From Paragorgia papillata (lineage: Eukaryota; Cnidaria; Anthozoa; Scleralcyonacea; Coralliidae): a DNA stretch of 64,000 nt. The DNA lies in assembly GCA_035771165.1 (NCBI GenBank), contig JAWNZC010000220.1:795001-859000 (forward strand). Reading direction: 5' to 3'. Positions 30,626 to 41,306 of the stretch are shown here, piece by piece. Below the pieces are notes generated by a model. It was not told the DNA's origin. It was given only the letters and a program-made list of their open reading frames with translations, and did no database searches. The position numbers were made by a program, and so were the translations under genes. The first letter of the stretch is position 1. Each line of letters starts with the position of its first letter.

Positions 30626-33600
30626 AAAAGAAACCAGAGAAACGTCTCAACAATTTTCGCCAGGATTGAATAGGTTGTCCTGCTGCCTACGCCATCAACT
30701 TCCTACCCAGTCCTTTTACTATATCAACGGTATCCATTTACCTTGTGAGCATATACTCTGGTTCGTTCCAAAGCGTCTCCATTTGCTGGCATTGCTAATA
30801 TTTGAATAACTAGTTACATAAGGACCGTGGAAGTTACCATGGTTCATATATCGTCCTGAATCCTGTTGGGAAAAGTAATATGACTTCTCTCCTTTGCATC
30901 TCCATAATTGTTTCTTTTTATTTAAATTACATTTCTTGAGCAAAACAAAAAAATAATTTTCCTTCTGCCATCCTTCTTCAAGACACTCCAGTGTGTCTGT
31001 ATTTATCAGTTGGCCATTTCGGTTCCAAATCCACCTCTGAGATGATACGTTGTAGTTGCAGGAATCGGTTACTTTAGCGAATCTAAATTTAGATCCTATT
31101 GGTTTCTGTTGGTAGAGACACATTTTGTTATCCTTTTCTTGAACAAGGAACGAGGAGTTATAAGCTTTATTAAAATAGAAAGCAAAAAGTAAATGTTATT
31201 GCATTCTATTTGAGTTTATTTAGTTTAGCAAGTACAGTGCTACTTAAAGGCACAGCGTCTCCATGACGCAAACTTGAAAAACTTCTTGGATAAATTCAAG
31301 TTCACATGATTAAAATTATGGTGAATATCACACAAGTCAAAACTTGGACTAAATAGTCCGTAAAAAAATGCACTAATGACTTACTTTTTTAACGTTTTAA
31401 GAATATTATTCCTTTCCTTTGCACACAAATATAATTTTTGTCTCGCGCAAAACCATTAATTAAGCGGTAATTTAATACCTGATGCTGCGCCTTTAATTGT
31501 ATGGAGCCATATTAACTCTTATATGAACCTTTGCTGCACGACTTTCCGAGATGCAGTGGCGGCACCAGGCCTCGCAGTTCAGGCCTCACAGTTTGGGGAG
31601 CAATAGAGGGGCAAACTAAATTTTTTGGGGGGCAAAACCTTTTTCACGTAACAGTGTTATAAAACTGTATTTGGCGTTTTCTGCGAATTAAAAAGTGAGA
31701 TATCCTAAGGGCTTAGGTCAAGTATAGTGTAAACTGGGAAGTTTAAGTTTCCAACAATTTACAGTTCTTTATCCTAAAGTAGTTTCATTATTGGTACTAT
31801 TATTTGTACTTCATTATGATGTACTGTATATTTAGGGTGGCAAATTGCGGGGGCGGGGGGGAAACTGGGGGGGGGGCAAATGCTCCCTTGCCCCCCACCC
31901 CCTCGCGCCGCCATTCCCGAGACGTTTTTGCTGCCGCAGCGAGCGAGCCTGAAGCGAGCGAGCAAGGCAGCAAACCTAAATAATGTAGTGGGGCTTTTTT
32001 CAAATCTTTCATTGGCGCATTGCATTGTGGTCTAATTGCTATAGACCCAAAATGCAGTGCGAAAACAACTAACCAGAATACAACGCGCGAAGTACATGCT
32101 TTCTTTTCATTTGGACTGTCGAGCGAACAGGTTTTCAGGTATGTATGCAGTATGCTAATCGTGAATTTCATGTAAAATTAGACAAATGTCTTTAGTCATC
32201 TGCAAGATTAAACAAATGTCATTAGTCAATTGCAATTTTGTTTCATTACAACAGACATTTGAACTGTCAAATGGCCAATACTGAGGAGCGGGTGCGTATG
32301 CATCTTTTCAATTAATATATAGCCTCTCCCAACGACCTTTAGCCCAAACGCTACCAAGATATCCTAAAGACAAGCCGTGAAGTTTAGTCTACATAGTTCT
32401 CAGTGAGTCAGTTAGTCATTTATTAAACAATTGTTTAATCTGAATCTGATGTGCGAAGACGTGTATGTTTATTTTAAGAAGAAATTTTAGCTTTACATTT
32501 ATATTCAACATTTTACAGTTGCATTCTATTGCTTTAAAAAATACACAATAAAAATATTGTTTTTACTTTTTTAATTTATCTTTCTTGTGTTTAAAATGCA
32601 TACAGAAAGTCAGAAACACGCAACCACCAAGCCTTCTCCTCCCACATGTCAGAAAACCCACAACTCTGCCACATTACCACCAAAGGCAGCATTCACATAC
32701 CATTTAGGTAACCTAGTATAATATATACTTGTATTGCCTGCAACAGTTCTGCCGGGATTAGTTGTCGACATCAGAAGAAATCAAACGGATTAGGTATTTC
32801 ACGGTATATATCTAAGGGCCTGTTTATATGGAGGCGAGTTACTCGGTCAGCCGAGTCTGTGGCCGAGTTACCCAGTTTGCCGGGATAAGCTTTACATTCT
32901 GTCAGTATTAATTCGGCTGGCCGGGTAACTCGCCTCCATATAAACAGGTCCTAATTTAGAGTGAAATTCAGACGGATTGTTACCAAGTCGGGTTATTGTC
33001 TTATTGACCAGACAAAGCAATGAATTTCCTGAATTCATTTCACAGAACATTCGGTAGCTAAGAGTATGTTGCATTCTTTATGATACTTATATAAATAAAT
33101 ATCAATGGATAATAGATAGATTATCGGTGTTTATGCCACGACATTAATAAACAAGAGTCATTCGGTGATAGAAATTTAATCATCATTTATGACAAGAGCA
33201 TCGAGCGAAATGTATGAGTATGACATCTGTAGCTTGTAATTATACTGCCTTCTCAAACGTAGGTAATCTTTAAACTCTGAATCGTTTCTCGGCTATAAGA
33301 GAAACAGTAACTGAGTCTTGTTGTGTCGTTGACCTTAGATCGGATTATTCTTGTGTTTAATACGAGTATAGGGAAAAGCTAGCTATGTCAGTGGTTGAAG
33401 TGGCGTCGGAAGTAAATGATTCCATTCCATAAACCATTAACCTATGTATTATTTTACTCTCAGTCTTTCCCGTGGTCTATCTAATGCTAGACTATTTTAC
33501 TCGTCAAAGACAACCAAAACGGAAGCAATGGGTTAACAAGCCCGTATAAACCGACCAAATATAGATTATATGCCCCTTTATTATTCACCTAACGCCAGAC

Positions 33601-33968
33601 GATTTTACTCATTAATTAGCAAGAACCCTGAGAAATGGGTTAAAAATCAACATTGAATACTTACATGTGACATATAACAAATATTCATTCATCACACATT
33701 GGCCATATTGGCACATTGTTGACACAAACGTTCGGTTGTTTCCATTACATCGGCAACTGCTACAGTTCGTACTGTTAACACAAACAGCATTGAGACCTTG
33801 ACAGTCCGAACATCTGACTTGGTTAATGCCACCTAAACATTTAGGATTTGTAAACACATCCTGCTCACCTCGAATAACGACTATTTGTCTGGAATGGCTG
33901 CTATTAGTTTTATGAACAGCCAAAGTGATTAACACTAGGAGAGAAAGTTGTTTCATATGTGGTAACAT
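24740..33968 (-). CDS. Gene C: chimeric lectin-like receptor with YxVP-repeat tail
   Basis: Exons in transcript order: 33665-33968, 30742-31164, 29072-29307, 28138-28285, 27579-27813, 27274-27302, 27074-27157, 25524-25607, 24740-25134. Phases run 1, 1, 0, 1, 2, 1, 1, 1, stop. Total 1938 bp, 645 aa. Layout: signal peptide/Cys-rich module, trefoil, one D2 domain, Pro/Thr stalk plus membrane helix, 29-nt exon, two copies of a Thr/Asn-rich exon, and a tail with ten YxVP heptads. The 5' half matches gene B and the 3' half matches gene D. Clean splice borders, open phases throughout and a shared terminal stop argue that it is intact. Expected at the plasma membrane, with the tail as a possible SH2-docking platform (inference). 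Confidence 0.77.
25524..25607 (-). CDS. Gene C exon 8: Thr/Asn-rich segment, copy 2
   Basis: Second in-phase 84-nt copy (T-T-N-R-D-T-Q-S-W-M). The surrounding intron sequence is duplicated with it. Confidence 0.58.
25728..26585. mobile_element. CAACCTCGT-family element, left end deleted
   Basis: Nearly identical to 39140-40013 but the left TIR is missing. A deletion of about 1.1 kb fuses CGGGCTTCCC directly to CACAGGCTGAGC. Lies in gene C intron 7. Confidence 0.6.
26813..26909. repeat. Hairpin element beside the exon 7 copies
   Basis: GCTTTCGACCTGTTGACTCAG and its complement flank a short loop. Copies at 25268-25362, 37600-37690 and 40245-40335 accompany the duplicated Thr/Asn exon. Confidence 0.55.
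27074..27157 (-). CDS. Gene C exon 7: Thr/Asn-rich segment, copy 1
   Basis: 84 nt, phase 1 to 1. The other two frames contain stops, so only the phase supplied by the microexon is open. Confidence 0.6.
27274..27302 (-). CDS. Gene C exon 6: 29-nt microexon
   Basis: TTTTTCAG acceptor, GTAAGA donor, phase 2 to 1, encoding R-Q-E-Q-S-A-H-S-N. Confidence 0.6.
27347..27445. repeat. (GGAGT)n microsatellite
   Basis: Gene C intron 5; the gene D counterpart (40780-40990) is about twice as long. Confidence 0.8.
27579..27813 (-). CDS. Gene C exon 5: Pro/Thr stalk and transmembrane helix
   Basis: Acceptor GATTTTTTGAAG, phase 1 to 2, donor AG|GTATCA. A stalk of alternating T-P, then a run of Pro and Thr encoded by an ACC/ACA-type microsatellite (27720-27765), precedes the helix I-I-I-I-I-V-C-V-I-L-V-V-M-A-I-T-A and Y-K-R-K-N-R. 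Confidence 0.72.
28138..28285 (-). CDS. Gene C exon 4: D2 3' half
   Basis: Phase 0 to 1, W-N-L-N-K-T start, R-C and H-C cysteines, donor G|GTACGT. Confidence 0.72.
29072..29307 (-). CDS. Gene C exon 3: D2 5' half
   Basis: Acceptor CCACTTCTTAG, donor AAG|GTAAGT, phase 1 to 0. It starts V-G-C-E-R-F-N-D-G and ends E-K-T-F-L-K. Confidence 0.72.
29390..30310. repeat. GTAACTAGTTAC-rich intron block (gene C)
   Basis: The palindromic 12-mer GTAACTAGTTAC and variants recur many times. The block is interrupted by a 400-bp insertion containing a long hairpin (about 29943-30045). The gene D copy is 42950-43480. Confidence 0.55.
30342..30623. repeat. TGTC/TTTG/ATTG compound microsatellite
   Basis: Gene C intron 2, just 3' of the exon 2 donor. 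Confidence 0.85.
30742..31164 (-). CDS. Gene C exon 2: mosaic trefoil exon
   Basis: 141 codons, phase 1 to 1. The N-terminal part has W-Q-K-E-N-Y-F-F as in B; the C-terminal part has the H-G-N-F-H-G insertion as in D. The intron on its 5' side matches B and the intron on its 3' side matches D. Confidence 0.74.
32816..32951. mobile_element. Harbinger-like MITE, unit 2 copy
   Basis: Same element and same TAA borders as 21058-21193, carried along by the segmental duplication. Confidence 0.6.
33665..33968 (-). CDS. Gene C exon 1: signal peptide and Cys-rich module
   Basis: Same as gene B exon 1 except that R-G is replaced by M-C just before Q-Y-G-Q-C-V, adding one Cys. Phase 1 donor T|GTAAGT. 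Confidence 0.72.
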
Positions 33969-34613
33969 TTTCGGTTAGTCCACTAAGCGAATGTCCTGCT
34001 TTGAGCAATAACGAAGCAGAATCGATTATGATGAAACGGGGTGTATACTAAATCGTCACACTTCAGTTCTGCGGCCTGCTGTTCGTTATAAAGGACAGAA
34101 TATTAAATTTATGACCGACGCTGTTTACATCAAAGGACCGTATTAAGTCTGCATTGTTTAAGTCAAAGTGTCAAACTGCATGGGCCTGTACCCTGTAATG
34201 CGTCGGTTGTTCATACACTGGTGACCAAAGAATCCAAGTTTTATATTTGATTTGGATTTCTATGTCTCAAAGTGTACTGTTGACAGCAGAGGTTTGACTG
34301 GAGGAGGTTTGAAGAGATCCGGACATCGGGTGGTGGTGTGGTATGTGGGAAAACAACAAGAAAATTGAATAACCCCTCCCCCCACTCAACTCCCAACCCT
34401 CAAAAGAAAAAACAAAAAAAAAACCAACCCCAAAAACCCCATCAACAAACAAAAGAAACTGAGCCCGTGTCGAATAAAAGGAAATATAACCATGTAAGGT
34501 TGCGGAAAATAGCTTATAATAAAAAATAGTAAAAAAGCGACTGTATTTATTGAGTTTGATTTAGAGGCTGATAATCAATTGCCCTCATCTCTTCACGAAA
34601 CTAGTTTGTTTAA

Positions 34614-35090
34614 GGTGGCTCCATACAGTTTCTTGAAAAATGGAAAATACAAGTTTGAGAGTCCAAAACACATGATTAAACAATTTGGGAAAAGAATAAA
34701 ACTAAATGTTATGCATAGTTATACAGTCTGACAATCAAAAACTGTTACCAAATAAACAGCAACAGTTGTTGCTATGGCAACAATGACGTTTCAAAATGGC
34801 TGCCAATTACCCTTCAAACTAATTTAATTCGAAAAAAACTTTGGTGACCCCCAATTTTTTTTTCCATTAAAACTTTCCTTGAAGTATGAGTAATCAATTG
34901 GCCGATTTAAAAAAAATTCTGTAGAACGAATAAACGGAAAAATCGTATTTGTTAATTTTTAAAAAATTTCGTTCTACAGAATTAGCTATGCATAACATTT
35001 AGTTTTATTCTTTTTCCGAATTGTTTAATCATGTATTTTGGACTCTCAAACTTGTATTTTCCATTTTTCAAGAAACTGTGTGGAGCCACC
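34614..35090. mobile_element. piggyBac-like MITE
   Basis: TIR of about 70 bp beginning GGTGGCTCCA, flanked by TTAA on both sides (34610-34613, 35091-35094). The other duplication unit has the single empty TTAA at 22829-22832. Confidence 0.7.
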
Positions 35091-35099
35091 TTAACTGGG

Positions 35100-35685
35100 G
35101 AAACTCACTCTCCTCCGCAGAGGCATCTTGGGCTTTTCAGAAGAGGATTTAGGGCTTTTCAATGGTCTTTCCAGAAGACTGACTGAGAAGAGTATTTAGT
35201 AGGGCTCAGAAGAGGATTTAGTAGGCGTTTTATGCGCTTGGACATTCCCTTCACGTGGGCTCACAGGCCTTGGGGGAAGGGCACGCGCGGGCTGGGAGGG
35301 GAGGGCACGCGGGGAGCGATGAGAAGGAGGAACCATCTTCCCCCGCGCGTTTGCAATTCCGCATCCCCATTCTCTCCACGCGTCCCCAAAACACCCCCTG
35401 TGAGCCCTACTAAATCCTCTTCTCAGTCTTCTGGAAAGACCATTGAAAAGCTCTAAATCCTCTTCTGAAAAGCCCAAGAAGCCTCTGCGGAGGAGAGTGG
35501 GGGAAACTATGATGTTGATTTTGCGGAGAGAGGGAAACCTGAGAACCTGGAGAAAACCCCTCGAGGCACACGAGAGAATCAACAACTCTACTCACATTAG
35601 CCTAGTCACCCATCCGAGTACTACCCACATTCGATCGGGCTTAACTTCAGCGGTGAGAGGCAGCGCGCTAACAGCTTATGCCATG
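35100..35685 (-). repeat. 5S-rRNA-derived SINE-like repeat, unit 2 copy
   Basis: Paralog of the repeat at 22850-23355, with a small duplication of the GAAGAGGATTTAG motif. Confidence 0.48.
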
Positions 35686-37068
35686 CATGAATCATTTTCC
35701 CGCGCGACCTTGCAATATTGATAGCAACATTGCAATATTGATAGCAACATTGCACTTAGCAAGTTGCTAAAAATTCGATCGCATTTTAAATATCGAACTT
35801 CACATAATATGAAGTTCTATTGAAAGCCAGAACAACTAACTCTAAGTAAACTTCATGTTATGTGAAGTTCGATATTTAAAATGAGAATTTTTAGCAACTT
35901 GCCAAGGAGTCACCGTTGTATCGTTAGCAAGTCAACATTGCAATGTCGCTGTAAATATTGCAAGGTCGCGCGGTAAAGAACATCCTGTTTGACTGTAAAA
36001 GGGGGAGGCTTATGGGAGAAAAGAGATTCATTCTAAACCCTACCGTAACCGAGAAATTCTCTACTTAATCAAGCAAATATATTAAACGATACAAGCTTAC
36101 AATTATTTTATCTGTATCAAATGAAAACTAGCAAATATAGTTAATCAACCACAAGTCCAACTCACGTCATCACCGTCATTACAAGCAACCGCATTCATCA
36201 CTATCCTACGCCATCCTGGTTACGTTCCACCACCAGCTTTAACCGTCAAAAGTGCCGGAGAGAGTTCCCTGGATGAGGTATAGGATGACGTTGAATAGCG
36301 CAATATGGCATCAGTGATGGCGTACGTTTCGCGCGTGCTCATTGGAAAAAAGGAGGACAAGTTTTCGCGCGAGTTTATTTTATTTTATTTTATTAGCTTT
36401 GCCATATTTTTACATAACAGAAATAACTTTAAAAAATAAATACACAGAAAAATATAAAGGAACACGATACACGATGGGAGGGTATCCGCAACAGCAGCGC
36501 CAATTACTGCGGGCCCAACAATAAAACAAAAACGAACAAATATTAATTACAGATTAAAAACAACACGAAATATTTAAGAGGCTACGGACGGAGTTACATT
36601 TTACACAAATAGTTTTCCAGGTTCTAGGGTCATCTGGATCATAGGCGGATTGTAAAGCATCAAAGTAATAGTCAAGTAAAATAGTTCTAAAACAATTAGG
36701 ATTGGTAATGTTAAAGATATCATATATAATCGTTAACAAGAGTGTTCCATATTCTCACAGATCTGTTAAAGAACGAGTTGTGAGTGTTAGGTCTGTACAT
36801 TTTGAAACGTGCGCGTTACTTGGCAACGAACACATTGAATGGCGCAATAAGACATAAGTGATCACCTACATTTCGTGCAGGCTCACTAAAAAAAGGAGTG
36901 AAACGTGAGCGCTACTACAAATAACGAACACATTGAAAAGAAACAGCCAATCCAAGTGCGGTCCAAATCCCAGAGACCAGGGTGTTCCCAATTTTCAGAT
37001 CAAAAAAAATAAAATAGTGCGTTGAGATGGACCCATGTTGACATAAAGCTAGGATCGCGATGTGAGGT

Positions 37069-37463
37069 TTACGGAAGATTTGCCGGATCAAACAGCTCGT
37101 AAGTGTTATCCTTGGGTTTGTCAGGGGTGTTATTTCTCTCCGAGGGTCTGACAAGTTCTTGGTACCCATGTTCAGCACTGGAGTCTCGCCGATTGTCCAT
37201 GAGTGCTTGGTAGGGCGATGCCGGTACTACGTAGGACGATGCCGGTACTACGTATGGCGATGCTGGTACTTCGTAGTGCGATGCTGGTACTTGGTAGGGC
37301 GATGCTGGTACTTGGTAGGGCGATGCCGGTACTACGTAGGGCGATGCCGGTACTTCGTAGGGCGATGCTGGTACTTCGTAGGGCGATGCTGGTACTTCGT
37401 AGGGCGATGCTGGTACTTCGTAACTTGTCTCCGAGGTATTTTCGGCGTCATGGCTCTGTATTC
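37069..37463 (-). CDS. Gene D exon 9: YxVP-repeat cytoplasmic tail
   Basis: Phase 1, stop at 37069-37071. Ten YxVP heptads again, but the order of the +1 residues differs from gene C after the sixth unit and one spacer is His. The ITAM-like YxxL pair is identical to C. The terminal motif is Y-E-L-F. Confidence 0.74.
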
Positions 37464-40400
37464 CTACGACAACGAAAAAGATAGTAAACACAACATTAAT
37501 GCTTTGAATGTTAGCTTAGTGACAAATTGTAATTTTAACTACATCTCATATTCATACGCTACCACTTATAAGGAGCACATATGACTATGAATTTACAACC
37601 TTAGCTCTCAGTCCTTCATCAGAGCAAATGCTTCCTCAGAGGATTTTCTCTGATGAAGGTCTTAGTCAACATGCAGGTCGAAAGCTGAACAATACCGAAT
37701 TAACACCACAAATTCTCGCTTCTATCACTGCATTATAAAATTCAGTCGTGCGTGGTCAAATAAATATTGCAGTAAAAAAACCCACTTCGTTTTGCATGTA
37801 TTTGACGTGAAGTCTCCGTTAGATGCAGATCGGATCACTTAGATGGTCTTACCAACGTTAGTAGTGGGAGAATGATTATTCTCGTTGTCTGTCATCCCAG
37901 CAAGCATCCGACTTTGTGTATCACGGTTCGTCGTTTCTGCAAAAAAGAGAACAAAAAAACAATGTTTTCTTCGGTCTAATAACATTGCTGGCTCATGTAT
38001 TAAACATTTCTTCAAAAGTTCATTAACTCATTCCCTCGGGCTTCCCCAGAGGTGAATAAAATTGTCTGGCGTTATAGCCAGAATAAAATACTAAAGACCG
38101 ATTTGGATAGCCGGAAAGCTTAAGAGTTAATGGCTTAGACAACGTTGTTTTTCAAAATTACTACGTCAATGAACTTACCAAATGGGTCGTGTTTGAAGAC
38201 TCGGCTATCGCCCTAATAAAGAGCTGCTGCTTATGTTTTAAATATTACTTCAAAAGCTGATCCGTAACCTCTGTAATCTCTGTAACCTCTCCATCTCAGC
38301 CTCAGTGGCAATCTCGTACCCAGAGCCTGCGATCCTTTTGGTCATTACCAAGGAACGGAGGCTCTGGGAAACTCCGATGAAAAATACCCCAAAATTGGGT
38401 TTTTGTTCCCAGTCCTCTGGTTCCCAGTTCCCTATAATTTGTAACAATCATCGACGATCGTTCGCTTGTTCGAAGACCAGGAAAAATATTTGTTTACCGA
38501 TAAAAAAGGCCCAACATGTTTTACAAAGCTCTCGACGATACAATCGATACAAATGGCCTTTCTTCGCTTTTCTCAAAATGGTCAACCAGACGATTTGACG
38601 AGTGTGTTTTAAATGTCCGCGTCGCCGTCAGCACTCGGCAGTAATCGGCTCAGACGCTCAGGTAAGAAATTGTGCTAAACTACATCAACCTTGTATTCTC
38701 TAATATAATTTTAAAGTTCTGAGACGAAACTGCGAAGAATTACGAGACGAGTCAGACGATGGATGTTTGTTTGGCGACGAAGCGACAATAATAATAGTTT
38801 TAACTTGTAAATTGTCGGGATTTTTGCTGTTTTGAATTATTTCATGTGTTCAATTATATTTTGGGTCTGTCGTATATAATTATGTGTTACAGAACGTCGA
38901 GAAATCGATTAAACAAGTTAGCGCAACGTGCACACTATTTGAAATTTTACTGTTTTTAAACTAACCAATCAGATGACGAGTTTCATCGGAGTTTCCCAGA
39001 GCCTCTGATTCTTGGTAGTAGCCAAAAGGATCGCAGGCGCTGGGTACGAGATTGCCTCAGTGGCTCAATGGTTAGAGCCAACCTCGTCCCCAGGGCCATT
39101 TGTGGGGGCTGGGCCAAGATGGCGGCCAAGAACAAATGGCCCTGGCACAGGCTGAGCTATCACCACATCTGATTGGTCGAGATAACATTGGATGTTTTAG
39201 GTATTCTGATTGGTAGAAACAAGGCGGGCGGCAGGCTAACTCGCGGGCATTTGTTTTTAGGGCTCAAATTATATTAAATAAGTGATACCAGAATTGCCGG
39301 CTGTTAAAAACAACTTCAAAATGAATGAAAATGTGAGGAAAGCTGACGAAACACCCGTAAAAACGTCGGAAGAATATGTAATGATGGGTCATGTCGTCTC
39401 TGTGCCCTGGCTGCCATACAACGAAGTCCATGGGACGGCAATTCAGTGTGTTTTCTACTGTTGGGCGAACGAAAGACTTGGTGAACAAAGTCAAAAAGTA
39501 TTTTGGCTGCGAAAGGAAAGTACAACACAGGGCAGAATTTATGTGTTTGGCCATTGCGAAGCAGGCATTTTTCAAACAAGAATTCACGATTAAACGAAGC
39601 CTAAATGTTTTTCAAAACGCTGAATTGAATCCACCGAAAACTCACGAAAACAAGGCGGCCCGGCCAGACAACGGCAATCCAGTTTCTTGCGAATTTGGTA
39701 CAACGGTGAAGCAAATTATAAATACTAAGCATTTACAGATATTTATTAAAAGTCTATTTATTTTAATAATTCGACAATGTATTTGGAAATGAATGTTTTG
39801 ATTGTTTTCAGTTTGGTCAAGCTGAACTAAATATTCAGAAAAAATTGAGCCTGACTAGGCGCGATATAGTTAGTGAAGCCTGGGTCCGAGTCAAAAATGA
39901 GTCAAAATTTGACTCATTTTTTGCAGCCTGTGCCAGGGCCATTTGTTGCCGCCATTTTGTTTTTGGCCGCCATCTTGGCCCAGCCCCCACAAATGGCCCT
40001 GGGGACGAGGTTGGGTTAGAGCGTCTAACCGGTCATTAGAAGGTTGCAGGTTCGATCCCTGTCTGGGGTTCAGAGATCTTTTCTAAGTAATTGAGCTTGA
40101 CGAACATCTACCAAACGTCTGTTACATTACACCAAGCTCGCAAACGTACCACATGCACTACATGTATACGTACAACTTAATTATCATAAATTGTAATAGA
40201 AGCTAGAATTTGTGGGAACACCGTGTTTATTATTTATTGTTTGGCTTTCGACCTGTTGACTCAGTCCTTCATCAGAGCAAATGCTTCCTTAGAGGATTTT
40301 CTCTGATGAAGGTCTGAGTCAACAGGTCGAAAGCTATGCAATAAATAATAAACACCACAAATTCTCGCTTTTATCACTGCATTATGTAATTCAGTCGTGC

Positions 40401-41274
40401 GTGGTCAAAGAAATACTGCAGTCAGAAAAACCACTTGGCTTTGCAAGGATTTGACGTAAAGTCTCCGTTAGATGCAAATCAGATCACTTAGATGGTCTTA
40501 CCAACGTCAGTAGTGGGAGAATTATTATCCCCGTTGTCTGTCATCCCAGCAAGCATCCGACTTTGTGTATTACGGTTCGTCGTTTCTGCAAACAAAAGCA
40601 ATGTTTTCTTCGGTCTAATAACATTGCTGGCTCATGTTTTAACATTTCTTCAAAAGCTCATTCACAATTCATTAGAAAAACACAAAAGGAATCTTTCTTA
40701 CCGTTTGAGTGTGCGCTTTGCTCTTGACGTCTGAAAAATAGTTTTAAAATACAGTTTTGAAAAAGTTAAGAAGTCTGGAGTGGAGTAGAGTAGAGAAGAG
40801 TAGAGTAGAGTAGAGTAGAGTAGAGTAGAGTAGAGTAGAGTAGAGTAGAGTAGAGTAGAGTAGAGTAGAGTAGAGTAGAGTAGAGTAGAGTAGAGTAGAG
40901 TAGAGTAGGGTAGGGTAGGGTAGAGTAGAGTAGAGTGGAGTGGAGTGGAGTGGAGTGGAGTGGAGTGGAGTGGAGTAGAGTAGAGTAGAAGTAGAGGTTT
41001 GTGCATGATATGATATATACATTACAACATGATACAGTACATTACGATATGAGATCGGGTGGTTGAGGTGCAGTAGGGGAGAAAAAGAACGCCATATATC
41101 GCATATAGTTGTTGTGTTTGTGATACCTATTTTTTCGCTTGTAGAACATCAATCCAATCCCTGCAGTAATCGCCATCACGACCAGAATTACGCACACAAT
41201 TATAATGATAATTTTAAAGCTCTGGCTGTCCCTTCTTGGTGTTGGTGTTCCTGTTGGTTCTGGTGTTGGTGTTG

Positions 41275-41306
<32 letters not shown>

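Larger units (their letters stand above)
33969..37068. other. Intergenic C-D
   Basis: Paralogous to 22185-24739. It contains the upstream motif of gene C, a C-rich tract near 34370, the TTAA element, the SINE-like repeat, an inverted repeat with TTGCAATATTG motifs (35700-35965) and a dispersed repeat with CAATTACTGCGGGCCC (36380-36530). Confidence 0.5.
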
